Positions 42,726 through 51,983 of a stretch of 64,000 nt of DNA are shown piece after piece. The notes below the pieces were generated by a model. The model made no database searches, was not told the DNA's origin, and saw nothing but the letters and a program-made list of their open reading frames with translations. This stretch comes from CAZDDB01 sp963843285. GTDB taxonomy: Bacteria > Acidobacteriota > HRBIN11 > JAKEFK01. A program made the translations under genes and the position numbers. Location of the stretch: NCBI GenBank assembly GCA_963843285.1, contig CAWJJO010000002.1, positions 186,001 to 250,000 of the forward strand, given 5' to 3'. Numbering within the stretch: position 1 is the stretch's first letter; each line of letters starts with the position of its first letter.

Positions 42726-43667
42726 TTATTTGGCGAAGTAGCCTTCCCGGTAACGGAGTTTTACTCCTGGACGTTTGCATAGAATCTCGATTTTTCGCCA
42801 GGTGCCGTCCAATTTTTTCCCGGGATGGAAGCCGAGTGAATACTGGCTTCGCATTCCGAACCGCAAACGGTGGATTACCTCACTCAGTGCAGCGAGACTA
42901 CTGGGAAAGAACGCATATCCACCGCTGGCATCCGCGAACTTTTGCAGAACGTATCGCCCCTTCAGCGAGGCTGTACTCAGCGCCATCGTGCCGATTGCGA
43001 GTACCGTAACATCGGAAGCGACAAGATTTGCCAGTACTTCATCAAACTTCAGATAACTGGAAGTGTCTTCGCCGTCCGTGCAAAGCACGATGATTTTCCT
43101 GCCGCTTTCGCCCTTCATCTTTTCCATTGCAAAGTATGTGGAATCGATCACAGCGGTGTTGCCGCCCTCAACATCCCGGAAAAGAAGATCTTGCTCGAAT
43201 CGTTTTTTGTCGGGTGTCAGCGGTGTGATTTCCGTAGGCGAGTCGTTGAAGGTAACGAGAAGCATTCTGTCTTCGGGACGCAGCTCATTCAGAAGGAGGA
43301 AAGCGGCGCTTTTTACAATGTCGATTTTCTGCTGACCGGAGATGCGGTCACCCATGCTCGCGCTTGTATCGATTACGAAAGCCACGGTAAGAGGCACGTC
43401 TTTTTCGCCGAGCTTATTGCTTTTGTCCAGAGCGAAATTCGTGAAGTTGGTAATCTGCTGCGGGACGCCATCTTCCTTGAGAATCAACTCTTCCTGATTC
43501 AGATTCGTAACAAATTGTCCTTTGATCGTTGCAGTCAGGTAAACATTCACGACATCCACCGTAACCTTTTCCTGGATGTCTTGTGTGAATGCGTTGGAGA
43601 GAAAAAAGAGAAATAGAAGGGTGGTAGGGGCGACCCTTGTGGCCGCCCGCCAGGGACATCGAATCAT
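42726..43667 (-). CDS. VWFA-related acidobacterial-type protein, exported
   Basis: A 313-residue protein of the VWFA-related group described for Acidobacteria. After a signal peptide (TLLFLFFLSNAFTQD) comes the N-terminal segment VNVYLTATIKGQFVTNLNQE followed by ELILKEDGVPQQITNF. The VWA domain has the MIDAS start VAFVIDTSASMGDR, a GGNTAVIDSTY loop and KIIVLCTDGEDTS. It is probably a periplasmic adhesion or assembly factor. The start codon overlaps the GdhA stop (ATGA), so the two are coupled. Codons 4-15 come from a palindromic repeat. Confidence 0.9.
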   Translation of the reverse strand: MIRCPWRAATRVAPTTLLFLFFLSNAFTQDIQEKVTVDVVNVYLTATIKGQFVTNLNQEELILKEDGVPQQITNFTNFALDKSNKLGEKDVPLTVAFVIDTSASMGDRISGQQKIDIVKSAAFLLLNELRPEDRMLLVTFNDSPTEITPLTPDKKRFEQDLLFRDVEGGNTAVIDSTYFAMEKMKGESGRKIIVLCTDGEDTSSYLKFDEVLANLVASDVTVLAIGTMALSTASLKGRYVLQKFADASGGYAFFPSSLAALSEVIHRLRFGMRSQYSLGFHPGKKLDGTWRKIEILCKRPGVKLRYREGYFAK

Positions 43668-44917
43668 GGAAAGAGGCCGCGAACCGTTGTTGCAGACGCA
43701 ACGCGGTCGATCGCCAAAATATAAGCCGCAACCCGCATATCTACTTTGTGTTTTTCAGATATCTTATAGACATCGTTGAAACTGGAAGTCATGATTCGCG
43801 AAAGCTGCCGGTTTACATCGTCTTCATCCCAGAAGAAACCTTGAAGATCCTGGACCCATTCGAAGTAGGAGACTGTCACGCCACCGGCGTTTGCCAGAAT
43901 ATCGGGGATTACAAAAGAACCGTTTTCGTACAGGATCCGGTCGGCTCCGGGAGTTGTTGGTCCGTTTGCCGCCTCCGCGATGATTTTGGCGCGGACGCGT
44001 GATGCATTTTCTTGCGTGATGACATTTTCCAATGCTGAAGGGGCAAGAATATCGCAATTCAACTCTAGAATTGCTTCGTTTGTAATTGGCTCCGATTCTG
44101 CAAATCCGCCAACCTGCCCTGTTTGATCCTTGTGTTTCATCACGGCGGGAATATCGAGACCGCGTGAGTTCATGATCCCGCCTTTGGAATCGCTGACGGC
44201 AATGACTTTCACGCCTGCATGATGATAGAAACGCGCCAGGAATGCTCCCGCATTTCCAAAACCCTGAATAGCAGCAGTGGCCTTATCCAAGGTGATGCCT
44301 CTTACTTTCGCTGCTTCCTGTGTCACGTAGAAACAGCCCCTTGCCGTAGCTTCATTACGTCCGAGTGATCCGCCGAGAGCCACCGGTTTTCCTGTGACCA
44401 CTCCGAGCGCAGAATAACCTTTTGTCATGCTATAAGTATCCATGATCCACGCCATGGTCTGTGAATCCGTGTATACGTCGGGCGCTGGAATGTCCCGATC
44501 GGGGCCGATAATGGGAAGAATTTCGCTGGCATACCGGCGTGTCAAACGTTCCAATTCGTTTTTGCTCATCTCTTTCGGATTGCATGTGACTCCGCCTTTC
44601 CCGCCGCCATACGGAATATTTACCGTGGCGCATTTCCAGGTCATCCAGGCTGCCAATGCTTTGACTTCGTCTAAAGTGACGTTGGGGTGGTAGCGGATTC
44701 CACCTTTCGCCGGGCCGCGCGCGATGTTATGTTGTACGCGATATCCTTCGTAGACATGAAACCTGCCGTCATCCATCCGGATGGGAATCGAAACAATGAG
44801 CTGACGTTTCGGTCTCCTTAACACGTCGCACAGGTCGGACGGTAACTTCAAGTGTTTTGCAGCAGTATCAAATTGCTGTTGAGAAATGTGGAAAGGATTC
44901 AGGTTTTCCTGAGTCAA
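43664..44917 (-). CDS. gdhA: Glu/Leu/Phe/Val-type glutamate dehydrogenase
   Basis: A 417-residue cytoplasmic enzyme converting glutamate and 2-oxoglutarate plus ammonium. The substrate-binding region has YRVQHNIARGPAKGGIRYHP and WKCATVNIPYGGGKGGVTCN (active-site Lys residues), then DIPAPDVYTD. The nucleotide domain has AAIQGFGNAGAFLARFYH (GxGNxG). The C-terminus has EAANGPTTPGADRIL. The length is typical of hexameric GDH. It is translated together with the downstream VWA gene, an unexpected partner. Confidence 0.94.
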   Translation of the reverse strand: MTQENLNPFHISQQQFDTAAKHLKLPSDLCDVLRRPKRQLIVSIPIRMDDGRFHVYEGYRVQHNIARGPAKGGIRYHPNVTLDEVKALAAWMTWKCATVNIPYGGGKGGVTCNPKEMSKNELERLTRRYASEILPIIGPDRDIPAPDVYTDSQTMAWIMDTYSMTKGYSALGVVTGKPVALGGSLGRNEATARGCFYVTQEAAKVRGITLDKATAAIQGFGNAGAFLARFYHHAGVKVIAVSDSKGGIMNSRGLDIPAVMKHKDQTGQVGGFAESEPITNEAILELNCDILAPSALENVITQENASRVRAKIIAEAANGPTTPGADRILYENGSFVIPDILANAGGVTVSYFEWVQDLQGFFWDEDDVNRQLSRIMTSSFNDVYKISEKHKVDMRVAAYILAIDRVASATTVRGLFP

Positions 44918-44994
44918 AGCGACACCTCCTGCCTGATTTTGGATTTCGAATCAGGATATCACGAACTTTAAAAAAATCGTATAATCAGAAGTCT

Positions 44995-45630
44995 ATGCTA
45001 AGCAAAGATAATCTTGTGTATGGTCTTGCCGGGATGGTGCTTGGAATCATCATCGGTGTGATTTTGGTGAGCGCAAGCGGTCCGCGCATGTCGGCGGCAA
45101 ATCCTGCAGCTATGCCTCCGCCTCCCCAGGAGCAATCTGCTCCTGCTGCGCAGCAAGGGGGGAGCGGCGGTCTTCCCGAGGGCCATCCGCCTGTAGACCC
45201 CGAAGCGATGAATCAACAGATCGCGAAGCAGTTGGAGGTTGTGAACAAGGATCCGGAGAATCAAAAGGAGATCCTGGCCCTCGCAAACCTGAATTTTGAC
45301 GCAAAACACTACGACGAAGCCCTGAAATGGTACGAAAAGGCGCGGAACAAGGATCCGAAGAATGTCGATATCATTACAGATCTTGGATCTTGCTATCTCT
45401 GGCTGAATCAATCTCAGAAGGCGATTGAGTATTATGACCAATCGCTTGCGATCGATCCCAAGCATTTTCAAACCCTGATGAATCTCGGAATCGCCAGGAT
45501 GACCATGGGAGATCGGGCCGGCGCTGCCGAAGTGTGGGAAAAAGTACTTACGCTCTATCCCGATAATCCGGAAGCACAAATGCTCCGGGATGCCGTCCAG
45601 CGGCTTCGTTCCAAGAAAGAGACAAGTTGA
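44995..45630 (+). CDS. TPR-repeat protein with N-terminal membrane anchor
   Basis: A 211-residue protein. One helix (NLVYGLAGMVLGIIIGVILV) anchors it. A Pro/Gln/Gly-rich linker (about 35-65) follows, then three TPR units from residue about 90 (YDEALKWYEKARNKDPKNVD, SQKAIEYYDQSLAIDPKHFQ, GAAEVWEKVLTLYPDNPEAQ). A TATAAT box at 44980-44985 lies 10 bp before the start. The stop overlaps the TTG start of the aldolase gene. TPRs imply a scaffold role, and the partner is unknown. Confidence 0.87.
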   Translation: MLSKDNLVYGLAGMVLGIIIGVILVSASGPRMSAANPAAMPPPPQEQSAPAAQQGGSGGLPEGHPPVDPEAMNQQIAKQLEVVNKDPENQKEILALANLNFDAKHYDEALKWYEKARNKDPKNVDIITDLGSCYLWLNQSQKAIEYYDQSLAIDPKHFQTLMNLGIARMTMGDRAGAAEVWEKVLTLYPDNPEAQMLRDAVQRLRSKKETS

Positions 45631-46406
45631 CACCAACCGAAGAACAGATCCGAAAAGACATTGTGGAAGTCGGCCGCCGCATGTACGCGCGTCATCTGAT
45701 TTCCGGCGGCGATGGAAATATCAGTGTGCTCCGCGATGACGGCGTGATCATGAGCACGCCTACAGGGATGAGCAAAGGGTTTTTGGAGCCCGACGATATT
45801 GTCATCACAGATCTGGATGGAAAGAAGATTCAAGGAAAGCGAGAGCCATCTTCCGAGCTGTTGATGCATCTGTCGTGTTATCGCAACCGTCCGGATATCC
45901 GTTCCGTCGTTCATGCGCACCCGCCTTTCTGTACGGGTTTTGCAGTTGCAGGCATTCCACTGGATAAGGCTCTGCTTGCCGAAGTAATCGTCACGTTCGG
46001 TTGCATACCGGTCGCGCCGTATGGAACTCCCTCCACCGTCGAACTTGCAAGCAGTGTGGATGATCACATCAAAACGCATGATGCTCTCTTACTTGCAAAC
46101 CATGGCGCGGTAACCGTTGGGCACGAGCTCTTCGCCACGTATTTCAAGATGGAAACGCTCGAGCACTATGCCCATATCAATCTGATTTCCAAGATTCTTG
46201 GGAAAGAAAATGTTCTGCCGGCTGAAGAGATTGCCAAATTGGCTGCGCTCCGGTCCCGTTACGGAATCAAAGGACCTGATCCGTTTACGGAAGCATGCCC
46301 GATTCCATTGGAACGGATCAGTCGCCAGGAAGAAACAATCACACTGACACGCGCGCAGTTGATCGATCTCATTTCCGAAGCGATTCGTAGCGTCGGATCG
46401 GTATGA
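45627..46406 (+). CDS. Class II aldolase/adducin family protein, TTG start
   Basis: A 259-residue zinc enzyme of the fuculose-phosphate aldolase/adducin fold. ISGGDGNISVLRDDGVIMST and PTGMSKGF form the phosphate site. The metal ligands are in VVHAHPPFCTGFA (His-x-His) and a later His in ETLEHYAHIN, and SSELLMHL carries the acidic region. The start is TTG within the TPR stop, and the stop overlaps the next ATG by 4 bp, making a tight three-gene operon. The actual sugar substrate is unknown. Confidence 0.9.
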   Translation: MTPTEEQIRKDIVEVGRRMYARHLISGGDGNISVLRDDGVIMSTPTGMSKGFLEPDDIVITDLDGKKIQGKREPSSELLMHLSCYRNRPDIRSVVHAHPPFCTGFAVAGIPLDKALLAEVIVTFGCIPVAPYGTPSTVELASSVDDHIKTHDALLLANHGAVTVGHELFATYFKMETLEHYAHINLISKILGKENVLPAEEIAKLAALRSRYGIKGPDPFTEACPIPLERISRQEETITLTRAQLIDLISEAIRSVGSV

Positions 46407-46960
46407 AGCTCCCCGTTCTTTTGACCGCATTGCTTTTTTTGATTGTTTCCATCATTCATTCTGAAGATTCACAGCTTGTGAAAGCTGCAAAAAAAGAGCG
46501 GGAACGCCGCGCAAAACTGAAAACCGGCAAGGTCTTTACAAACAAGGATGTTCAGGAGTTCGTGGCGAAAAATCCGACTCCGGAAAGAGAGGGAATGGAA
46601 CCGGAAACGCAATCGCAGCCGGCAGAAGATGTGGAAGCAGCCGATCTGGAAGACGTGAACCGGGATCTTGAGCAGAGCGAGAAATACTGGAGAAAGCGCT
46701 ATCAGGAAGTTTCGGGTCGCTTGCAAAACGCGGAAAAAACAGTCGGCGAAATTCAAAAGGAAGTGGATGATCTGACGCGCGCCTTCTATGCGCTGAGCGA
46801 CGTAGAACAAAAAGGATACATGGAATATCAGCGCACACAAAGGTTGAACGATCTGCAACAGGCAAAACGCGAGCTGGAGGATGCCCGAACCGATATGGAC
46901 AACCTGGAAGAAGAAGCGCGAAAGGCGGGCGCTCTGCCCGGATGGCTCCGCGAAGAATAG
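46403..46960 (+). CDS. Secreted coiled-coil protein of unknown function
   Basis: A 185-residue exported protein (signal MKLPVLLTALLFLIVSIIHS). The mature part is highly charged. From about residue 85 to the end it forms a long coiled coil (YWRKRYQEVSGRLQNAEKTV, DLQQAKRELEDARTDMDNLE). It is the third gene of the TPR - aldolase operon by 4-bp overlap. No family was recognised. Similar small periplasmic coiled-coil proteins often act as chaperones or spacers, which is only a guess here. Confidence 0.78.
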   Translation: MKLPVLLTALLFLIVSIIHSEDSQLVKAAKKERERRAKLKTGKVFTNKDVQEFVAKNPTPEREGMEPETQSQPAEDVEAADLEDVNRDLEQSEKYWRKRYQEVSGRLQNAEKTVGEIQKEVDDLTRAFYALSDVEQKGYMEYQRTQRLNDLQQAKRELEDARTDMDNLEEEARKAGALPGWLREE

Positions 46961-47075
46961 GAATCACCACAAAGGCACAAAGGACACAAAGCTTTGGGAT
47001 TTTTCAGACTCTGTCCTTTGCTCCCTGCTTTCCCAATTCAACCTTCGTGTTCTTTGTGCCTTTGTGGTGAATTCC
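46960..47075. repeat. CACAAAGGCACAAAGG-type inverted repeat
   Basis: CACCACAAAGGCACAAAGGA (within 46960-46991) pairs with TTCTTTGTGCCTTTGTGGTG (within 47044-47075), leaving a 52-bp loop. It lies in the 355-bp gap before the YfcC-type gene, which otherwise holds only a promoter and an eight-C run at 47223-47230. Confidence 0.7.
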
Positions 47076-47272
47076 GCTCTTGATTGAAGTGCGTATTTTT
47101 TATATATTGAGATTGTTTGGAGATTTTGGCGGAGATCCCGGCCAGAGCTTCTAAGCGACCATCCACCCAGATGGGCGAGAGTCATGAGCCGTTCGATTCC
47201 GCCAAAATCTTTTTCTATTTAACCCCCCCCAATATTTCAACGCGGAAAACGCGGAGTCGTATTCATTTCTGC

Positions 47273-47301
47273 TTGACACCGAAACTGTACCGCAATAGGA
47301 T
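47273..47301 (+). promoter_or_regulatory. Sigma-70-like promoter for the YfcC-type carrier
   Basis: TTGACA (47273-47278) and TAGGAT (47296-47301) are separated by 17 bp, just 14 bp before the start codon. This leaves a very short leader. Confidence 0.5.
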
Positions 47302-47315
47302 TCTACAGTATTCGT

Positions 47316-48659
47316 ATGAGGAAATTTTCCTTTCCGCATCCGCTCACTCTCCTGGTTTGTTGTGTCCTGTTTGGCGCGGTACTCAGTTATGTGCTGCGCG
47401 CGGGTGAATACGATCGGCGCGATGATCCGGCAACCGGCCGCCGGGTCGTAGTCCCCGGCACCTTTCACGAAGTTCCCGCGAGACCGGTTGGTCCATTTGA
47501 GGCGATCGTAGCCATTCCAAAGGGTCTGGTGGATGCTGCTTCTGTCGTTTTTTTTGTTTTTCTGGTTGGAGGCGCGTTCGCTGTCGTCGATCAGACAGGA
47601 GCGTTGCGCCGCGGTGTCGATTGGTTTGTCCGCAAGCTCGAAGGCCGTGAAGGATTTGCAATTCCCGTATCGTGTATTGTGTTTGCAGCGGGCGGCGCGC
47701 TGGAAAATCTACAAGAGGAAATCATCCCGCTGGTTCCGGTTCTTCTAGTATTAACACGCAGATTGGGATACGACAGCCTGACAGCTGTGGCGATGAGCCT
47801 GGGCGCTGCAATGCTGGGAGCTTCATTCAGCCCGATCAATCCGTTTCAGGTTCTCATTGCGCAAAAACTGGCCGAGCTGCCGCCATTGTCCGGAGCAATG
47901 TATCGTCTTGCGTTTGCAATTCCCGCGCTCGCCATTTGGATCTGGATGACGATGCGTTACGCCGCAAAGATCAAGACCGAGAAGTCAGAGCGGGATACAG
48001 AGCAGGCGCATGAGCCGCTGAGTATCCGGCAGTCTGCGATTCTGCTGCTGGTGCTTGCTGCGTTTGCTGTGTTTGTTTACGGAGTATTGAAATTCGGATG
48101 GGATTTCGATCAAATGGCCGCGGTTTTTTTTGTGATGGGAATTGTCGCAGGTCTGATCGGAGGTTTGGGAATCCTAGGGACTACCGAAGCCTACGTAGAG
48201 GGGTTCAGATCCATGGCGTCGGCCGCGCTGTTGATCGGCTTTGCGCGCGCCATCTATGTAGTTCTGGATCAGGGAAAAATTGTGGACACGATTGTCCACG
48301 GTATCTTTATCCCGATCGCAAATCTGCCCGTAGCTCTTTCCGCGCTTGGCATGATGGTCGCGCACGTCATCATTCATTGTCCGGTTCCAAGTGTGAGTGG
48401 ACAGGCGGTCTTGACCATTCCGATTCTCGTTCCGTTGTCGGATCTACTCGGACTATCCAGACAGGTCACCGTGCTTGCATATCAGTATGGTGCGGGTTTG
48501 TGCGAAGCGTTGACTCCCACAAACGGCGCAATGATGGCAATCCTTGCTGCTGCAGGTGTGCGCTTCGAAAACTGGTTACGATTTGTTCTGCCGGTTCTCC
48601 TCGTTCTATTCGGACTCGCCACAATTTCCATTATCGTAGCGATCCTGACACATTTGTAA
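47316..48659 (+). CDS. YfcC/DcuC-like (ion-transporter superfamily) membrane carrier
   Basis: A 447-residue inner-membrane protein with about 12 helices. The periplasmic loop after helix 1 (YVLRAGEYDRRDDPATGRRV) and AIPKGLVDAASVVFFVFLVG are typical of YfcC-type C4-dicarboxylate/arginine-ornithine carriers. The conserved pore motifs are AAMLGASFSPINPFQVLIAQ and AHVIIHCPVPSVSGQAVL, and a third, CEALTPTNGAMMAILAAAG, lies near the C-terminus. The substrate is probably a carboxylate, amino acid or peptide. It appears to be transcribed alone. Confidence 0.9.
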   Translation: MRKFSFPHPLTLLVCCVLFGAVLSYVLRAGEYDRRDDPATGRRVVVPGTFHEVPARPVGPFEAIVAIPKGLVDAASVVFFVFLVGGAFAVVDQTGALRRGVDWFVRKLEGREGFAIPVSCIVFAAGGALENLQEEIIPLVPVLLVLTRRLGYDSLTAVAMSLGAAMLGASFSPINPFQVLIAQKLAELPPLSGAMYRLAFAIPALAIWIWMTMRYAAKIKTEKSERDTEQAHEPLSIRQSAILLLVLAAFAVFVYGVLKFGWDFDQMAAVFFVMGIVAGLIGGLGILGTTEAYVEGFRSMASAALLIGFARAIYVVLDQGKIVDTIVHGIFIPIANLPVALSALGMMVAHVIIHCPVPSVSGQAVLTIPILVPLSDLLGLSRQVTVLAYQYGAGLCEALTPTNGAMMAILAAAGVRFENWLRFVLPVLLVLFGLATISIIVAILTHL

Positions 48660-48710
48660 TTGTTTTGAACGCGCGTTGACAGGTTTGTGTGCTGACGCTA
48701 TCCTTTTGCC

Positions 48711-48971
48711 ATGTCCAAGAAGAAAAAGAAGAATCGCTTCCAGCAAAATCCTGTAAACGCTCCCCAGATTCCATTGACCCCAATGCCGCCGGCGCTGCCG
48801 GAAACCGGAAATTTCGATTCGATGGAAGCGAAAATCCTCGGTGAAGAAATCATGATGAAAGAAGACCTCAAGAAGGCAAAAGAAGTAACAGATCTAAAGA
48901 AAAAGCTGGATAAAACGGAAGTCGATCGCCGCCTGGAAGAGCTTCGCCGCCAGCTCGGGTTGAAGAGATAG
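48711..48971 (+). CDS. Small lysine-rich helical protein
   Basis: An 86-residue protein beginning MSKKKKKNRFQQNP, with a Pro-rich linker and a strongly charged helical C-terminal half (EEIMMKEDLKKAKEVTDLKK). Basic N-terminus and coiled-coil pattern suggest nucleic-acid or protein contact. I recognise no family. The ribosome site is weak, so the gene call is moderate. Confidence 0.55.
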   Translation: MSKKKKKNRFQQNPVNAPQIPLTPMPPALPETGNFDSMEAKILGEEIMMKEDLKKAKEVTDLKKKLDKTEVDRRLEELRRQLGLKR

Positions 48972-48983
48972 GGACCATCCTGT

Positions 48984-49060
48984 TTGGAGTGGCGGCCGTC
49001 CCTGCCCGCCGTTAGTTGAAAATCCGCTTCTTGCGGGTACGGATGCCCGCAGACTCCAAT
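48984..49060. repeat. Family-A palindromic repeat, copy 3
   Basis: It starts TTTGGAGTGGCGGCCGTCCC, then TGCCCGCCGTTAG, later TTGCGGGTACGGATGCCCGC, and ends GACTCCAA. It lies between the small lysine-rich gene and the M23 peptidase, just after both stop codons. Confidence 0.8.
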
Positions 49061-49068
49061 CGCTAAGG

Positions 49069-51363
49069 TCATTTCACACGAAAGGTCACGTGCTTCGATT
49101 CCGTACGGTTGTTGCCATAGTCGTATGCGATCACCCAGAACCTGTGTGTTCCTTTCCGGAGAGGGGTTTCAATTTTCAGTGAGGCAACGTTCCGATCCGG
49201 ATCGTATTCGGCTGGATGGGCAACACCGTCAATCACAAATGTGATTTTTTCATCATCGATATCCATGCCGGCGTCCCGGACCGTTGCGGCAAGTAGCGGC
49301 GTTTCATTTTTTGTTGAGCTATTCCGTCTGGGAAATATCGGCGTGATGACTGGCGGCACGTTGTCGTAGATCAATGCGTACAGATCTAGAATATCAATCT
49401 TTGTTTGTACGGTTCGAGTAGCGCGGTCCACAGGCGCCGGAAGACTGTTCCATCTTTCTCTCGCGCGGTCCCACTTATAAATGCTGAGTTTCTCAGGATG
49501 TGTGACCGACTTCGGGTACGTGAATCTCAGCACAGCATCCTTCTTCATGGGAAGACCCCGCGGGCCGAGCTGTAGCATCGGACCAATCAATGGCAGAGAT
49601 CTCCCAGCATAGGCCGGCAAGGATTTTGTCCATACGAATGAATTCCAGAACATCGAATCCGGATCAAACTGCAGCTCAAAATTCTCTTCCTTGATCATAG
49701 CTGCCGTTCCCGGAACCACATCGTAAAGAGGCTGTGACACCTTCAAGGCGGGAGAGAGGCTGGCCGTAAACATCCCATTTCCTTTCGGAGCCGGAATTAC
49801 AGTTTCGAAAGAATTCACTTCGCGAGCTTGCATCGGAACGGTCTGGGTGGACCCTTCGATTTGCAGGAAAAGAGGAAATGTTACCAGTTTCGTAGAATCG
49901 AAAATGACCTTGATTGCGTTTGAGTAAGTGGATAAACGAAGTCGTCCCTGCAATTCGGTTGGTGTCGGATCAATTTTTGGGTCCGGATCCAGACGGACCG
50001 CTGCTACCAGATAAGGAGAGTATTCGATCCCATCGAACCCACGCGCTTTGATCAGGATCCGGCGCGATTTCGGGCCTTTTATTTGCGCCCCTGTAATCTT
50101 GGATAGAGGAACTCGATATTCGAAATGCGAACTTTTTTCTGCCGATCGGAAATCGAGTCTCGTAGAAGGAAACGGAAGGAAAGTCTTTCCTTCATCGATC
50201 GAGTACTCGACTTCTCCTGCAATCGATTGTGGACTGGTGGCGTCCCAGTTCGGATCTGTCACCGAGGCCTTCACGACCATATCGGAAGCCTCGGAAGTGA
50301 TTTCTTGCAATTCGATTGCAGGAGGCTCATTGACCACAAAATCCAGGCGAGCAATGGAAATATTTGCATTTGCATCGCTTGCCTCAATTTGCATTTCATG
50401 TTTTCCCGCAGGCAGATCCTTTGTGGAAAAGGGCACGGCATCCACTTGAAAGGGATTGTTGATCGCGACAAGCTTCTTCAATAGAATCGGAAATTCGAAG
50501 TAGGAAGCTCCCGGTTTGCCGAGATCGTAGATAAGACCAAACGCAGGCGTTTGGGTGTAGGAAAGTTCATTGAAATCCACTGTGTAGAGTTTGCGCCGGT
50601 CAATCGACAGCGCGACATGCTTGGGCGCACGGCGGTAGGGACGCAAGCCAGAATCGTAGACGCTGACTGAAATCAAGATATCCCCGCGAATAATCGGGGC
50701 CTGATCTGCAACAAACAAATCGCCGGTCTTTTTCAGGCGGATCACTTCCGTTTCAAGCGAGCCATTGACCGCTGAGGACGCATCGGTCGGATAGAAATAA
50801 CATGCTTGAAATGAAGGCGGAACGGGATCGAGTATGTCCTGGAACCCATACATCAGTGGGTTCAATGCCACACTTTCGTTTCTGCGCAACTCCAGATGAA
50901 GATGGGGTAACCCGGCTCCGCTTTCTCCTGAAAACGCGATCACGTCACCTTTCATTACGGAGACCGGCGGATCAAGATAGATGTCGCCGGTGTAGCGCGT
51001 TCCCATCGCGCGGACTTTATCCTGGTAAATCTGTTCGATTCCCAGATCGACGGAATAACTTTGGAGGTGAGCGTAAACCGAAACCATTCCGTCAGCGTGC
51101 TGGACATAAATTGCGCGTCCGTACGCGCGTTTTTGTATTTTCAGACGAAAGATTTTTCCGTCAGCAATCGAAAGAACCGGCATTCCCGTTTCGCCGTTCG
51201 TGCTCAAGTCGATGCCTGCGTGAAAATGATCGTCTCGAAAATCGCCAAACGTTGAGGAGATACCGAAATTGAGTCGTAAAGGCCAGCCGTATGGTTCGCT
51301 CGAAACGAGAGAGAACGGTAGAAATAGCAGAAGGAAAGCGATCGAAACAACCCTCACTCTCAT
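49069..51363 (-). CDS. M23 family (LytM-like) secreted peptidase with large beta-sandwich tail
   Basis: A 764-residue exported protein (signal VSIAFLLLFLPFSLVSS). The M23 zinc domain is N-terminal. HFHAGIDLSTNG gives His48 and Asp52, and the second motif LPHLHLELRRN lies near residue 155. A catalytic-His equivalent is in YVQHADGMVSVYAHL. The remaining 550 residues look like Ig/sandwich domains (PAIELQEITSEASDMVVKAS, TPLLAATVRDAGMDIDDEKI) for wall or surface binding. It probably cleaves or regulates peptidoglycan crosslinks. Confidence 0.9.
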   Translation of the reverse strand: MRVRVVSIAFLLLFLPFSLVSSEPYGWPLRLNFGISSTFGDFRDDHFHAGIDLSTNGETGMPVLSIADGKIFRLKIQKRAYGRAIYVQHADGMVSVYAHLQSYSVDLGIEQIYQDKVRAMGTRYTGDIYLDPPVSVMKGDVIAFSGESGAGLPHLHLELRRNESVALNPLMYGFQDILDPVPPSFQACYFYPTDASSAVNGSLETEVIRLKKTGDLFVADQAPIIRGDILISVSVYDSGLRPYRRAPKHVALSIDRRKLYTVDFNELSYTQTPAFGLIYDLGKPGASYFEFPILLKKLVAINNPFQVDAVPFSTKDLPAGKHEMQIEASDANANISIARLDFVVNEPPAIELQEITSEASDMVVKASVTDPNWDATSPQSIAGEVEYSIDEGKTFLPFPSTRLDFRSAEKSSHFEYRVPLSKITGAQIKGPKSRRILIKARGFDGIEYSPYLVAAVRLDPDPKIDPTPTELQGRLRLSTYSNAIKVIFDSTKLVTFPLFLQIEGSTQTVPMQAREVNSFETVIPAPKGNGMFTASLSPALKVSQPLYDVVPGTAAMIKEENFELQFDPDSMFWNSFVWTKSLPAYAGRSLPLIGPMLQLGPRGLPMKKDAVLRFTYPKSVTHPEKLSIYKWDRARERWNSLPAPVDRATRTVQTKIDILDLYALIYDNVPPVITPIFPRRNSSTKNETPLLAATVRDAGMDIDDEKITFVIDGVAHPAEYDPDRNVASLKIETPLRKGTHRFWVIAYDYGNNRTESKHVTFRVK

Positions 51364-51409
51364 CTCCAGTTTTTGTGATTATAATGCACTCGTTCGCGCT
51401 TTATCGCAA

Positions 51410-51470
51410 GGAGCGCAGGCCCTGGAGCGCAGGTGTCCCGACTGCATTATGGGTCGCAGGCCTCTGGCCT
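51410..51470. repeat. REP-like unit left of the IS110 element
   Basis: GGAGCGCAGGTGTCCCGACT then GCATTATGGGTCGCAGG forms one unit of a repeat family whose other units lie on the opposite strand to the right of the IS (53531-53606). It begins with a partial second GAGCGCAGG core. The rest of the gap to 51528 shows nothing more. Confidence 0.65.
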
Positions 51471-51528
51471 TCATCGGCAGCGTACGCCCCTTTTCCAGAA
51501 CTGGAACCCATAACCATATGGATCAGAG

Positions 51529-51915
51529 ATGAAAATAGTTAATGAAAAAGTCTGGGAAGATGCGAGTGATCCTCTATGTTCGGGTTGTTTCGCTCCGCTT
51601 TCCGAAGGTGAGAACACCTGTCGCGAGTGCGGTACTCCACGGGCTATGTTCTCTACCATCGACCCGTTGAGAATGGGTTTTGCGGAAGGAAGAATGGTTC
51701 ACCTCGGCACAGGCAGGTTGGCCCGAATCGTCCTTGTCGGAATGTGGCTGATCTTTTTCCCCTCTCTATTAATCGGGCTCCGGAACCTCTTCGATTCTCT
51801 GAGTCTACCGCTTTATTTCCTGATCCCTGGTGTGTTATTGCTTGTTTTCTACGGCGTTATTCTTTGGAAAGTGACTAGGAACTTTTGCAGGCGAGCTTTC
51901 AAAGTTTCATCTTGA
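51529..51915 (+). CDS. Small zinc-ribbon protein with two membrane helices
   Basis: A 128-residue protein. Two Cys pairs near residues 17-35 (LCSGCFAPL, CRECGTPR) form a zinc ribbon. Two hydrophobic helices follow (ARIVLVGMWLIFFPSLLIGL, YFLIPGVLLLVFYGVILW). It is intact and ends immediately before the non-coding part of the IS110 element. A 9-bp-arm hairpin (AGTTTCATC/GATGAAACT, 51903-51938) covers the stop codon and may terminate transcription. The function is unknown. Confidence 0.75.
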   Translation: MKIVNEKVWEDASDPLCSGCFAPLSEGENTCRECGTPRAMFSTIDPLRMGFAEGRMVHLGTGRLARIVLVGMWLIFFPSLLIGLRNLFDSLSLPLYFLIPGVLLLVFYGVILWKVTRNFCRRAFKVSS

Positions 51916-51983
51916 AACTTTTGTACTTTGATGAAACTGCAAAATAATCCACCTGTGTCATTTCATTTATACTTCTTGCTGTT

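Noticed and set aside
47223..47230. Run of eight C residues before the YfcC gene
   Set aside because: It is too short and isolated to be called a phase-variable tract, and it is upstream of the promoter rather than in a coding frame or spacer.
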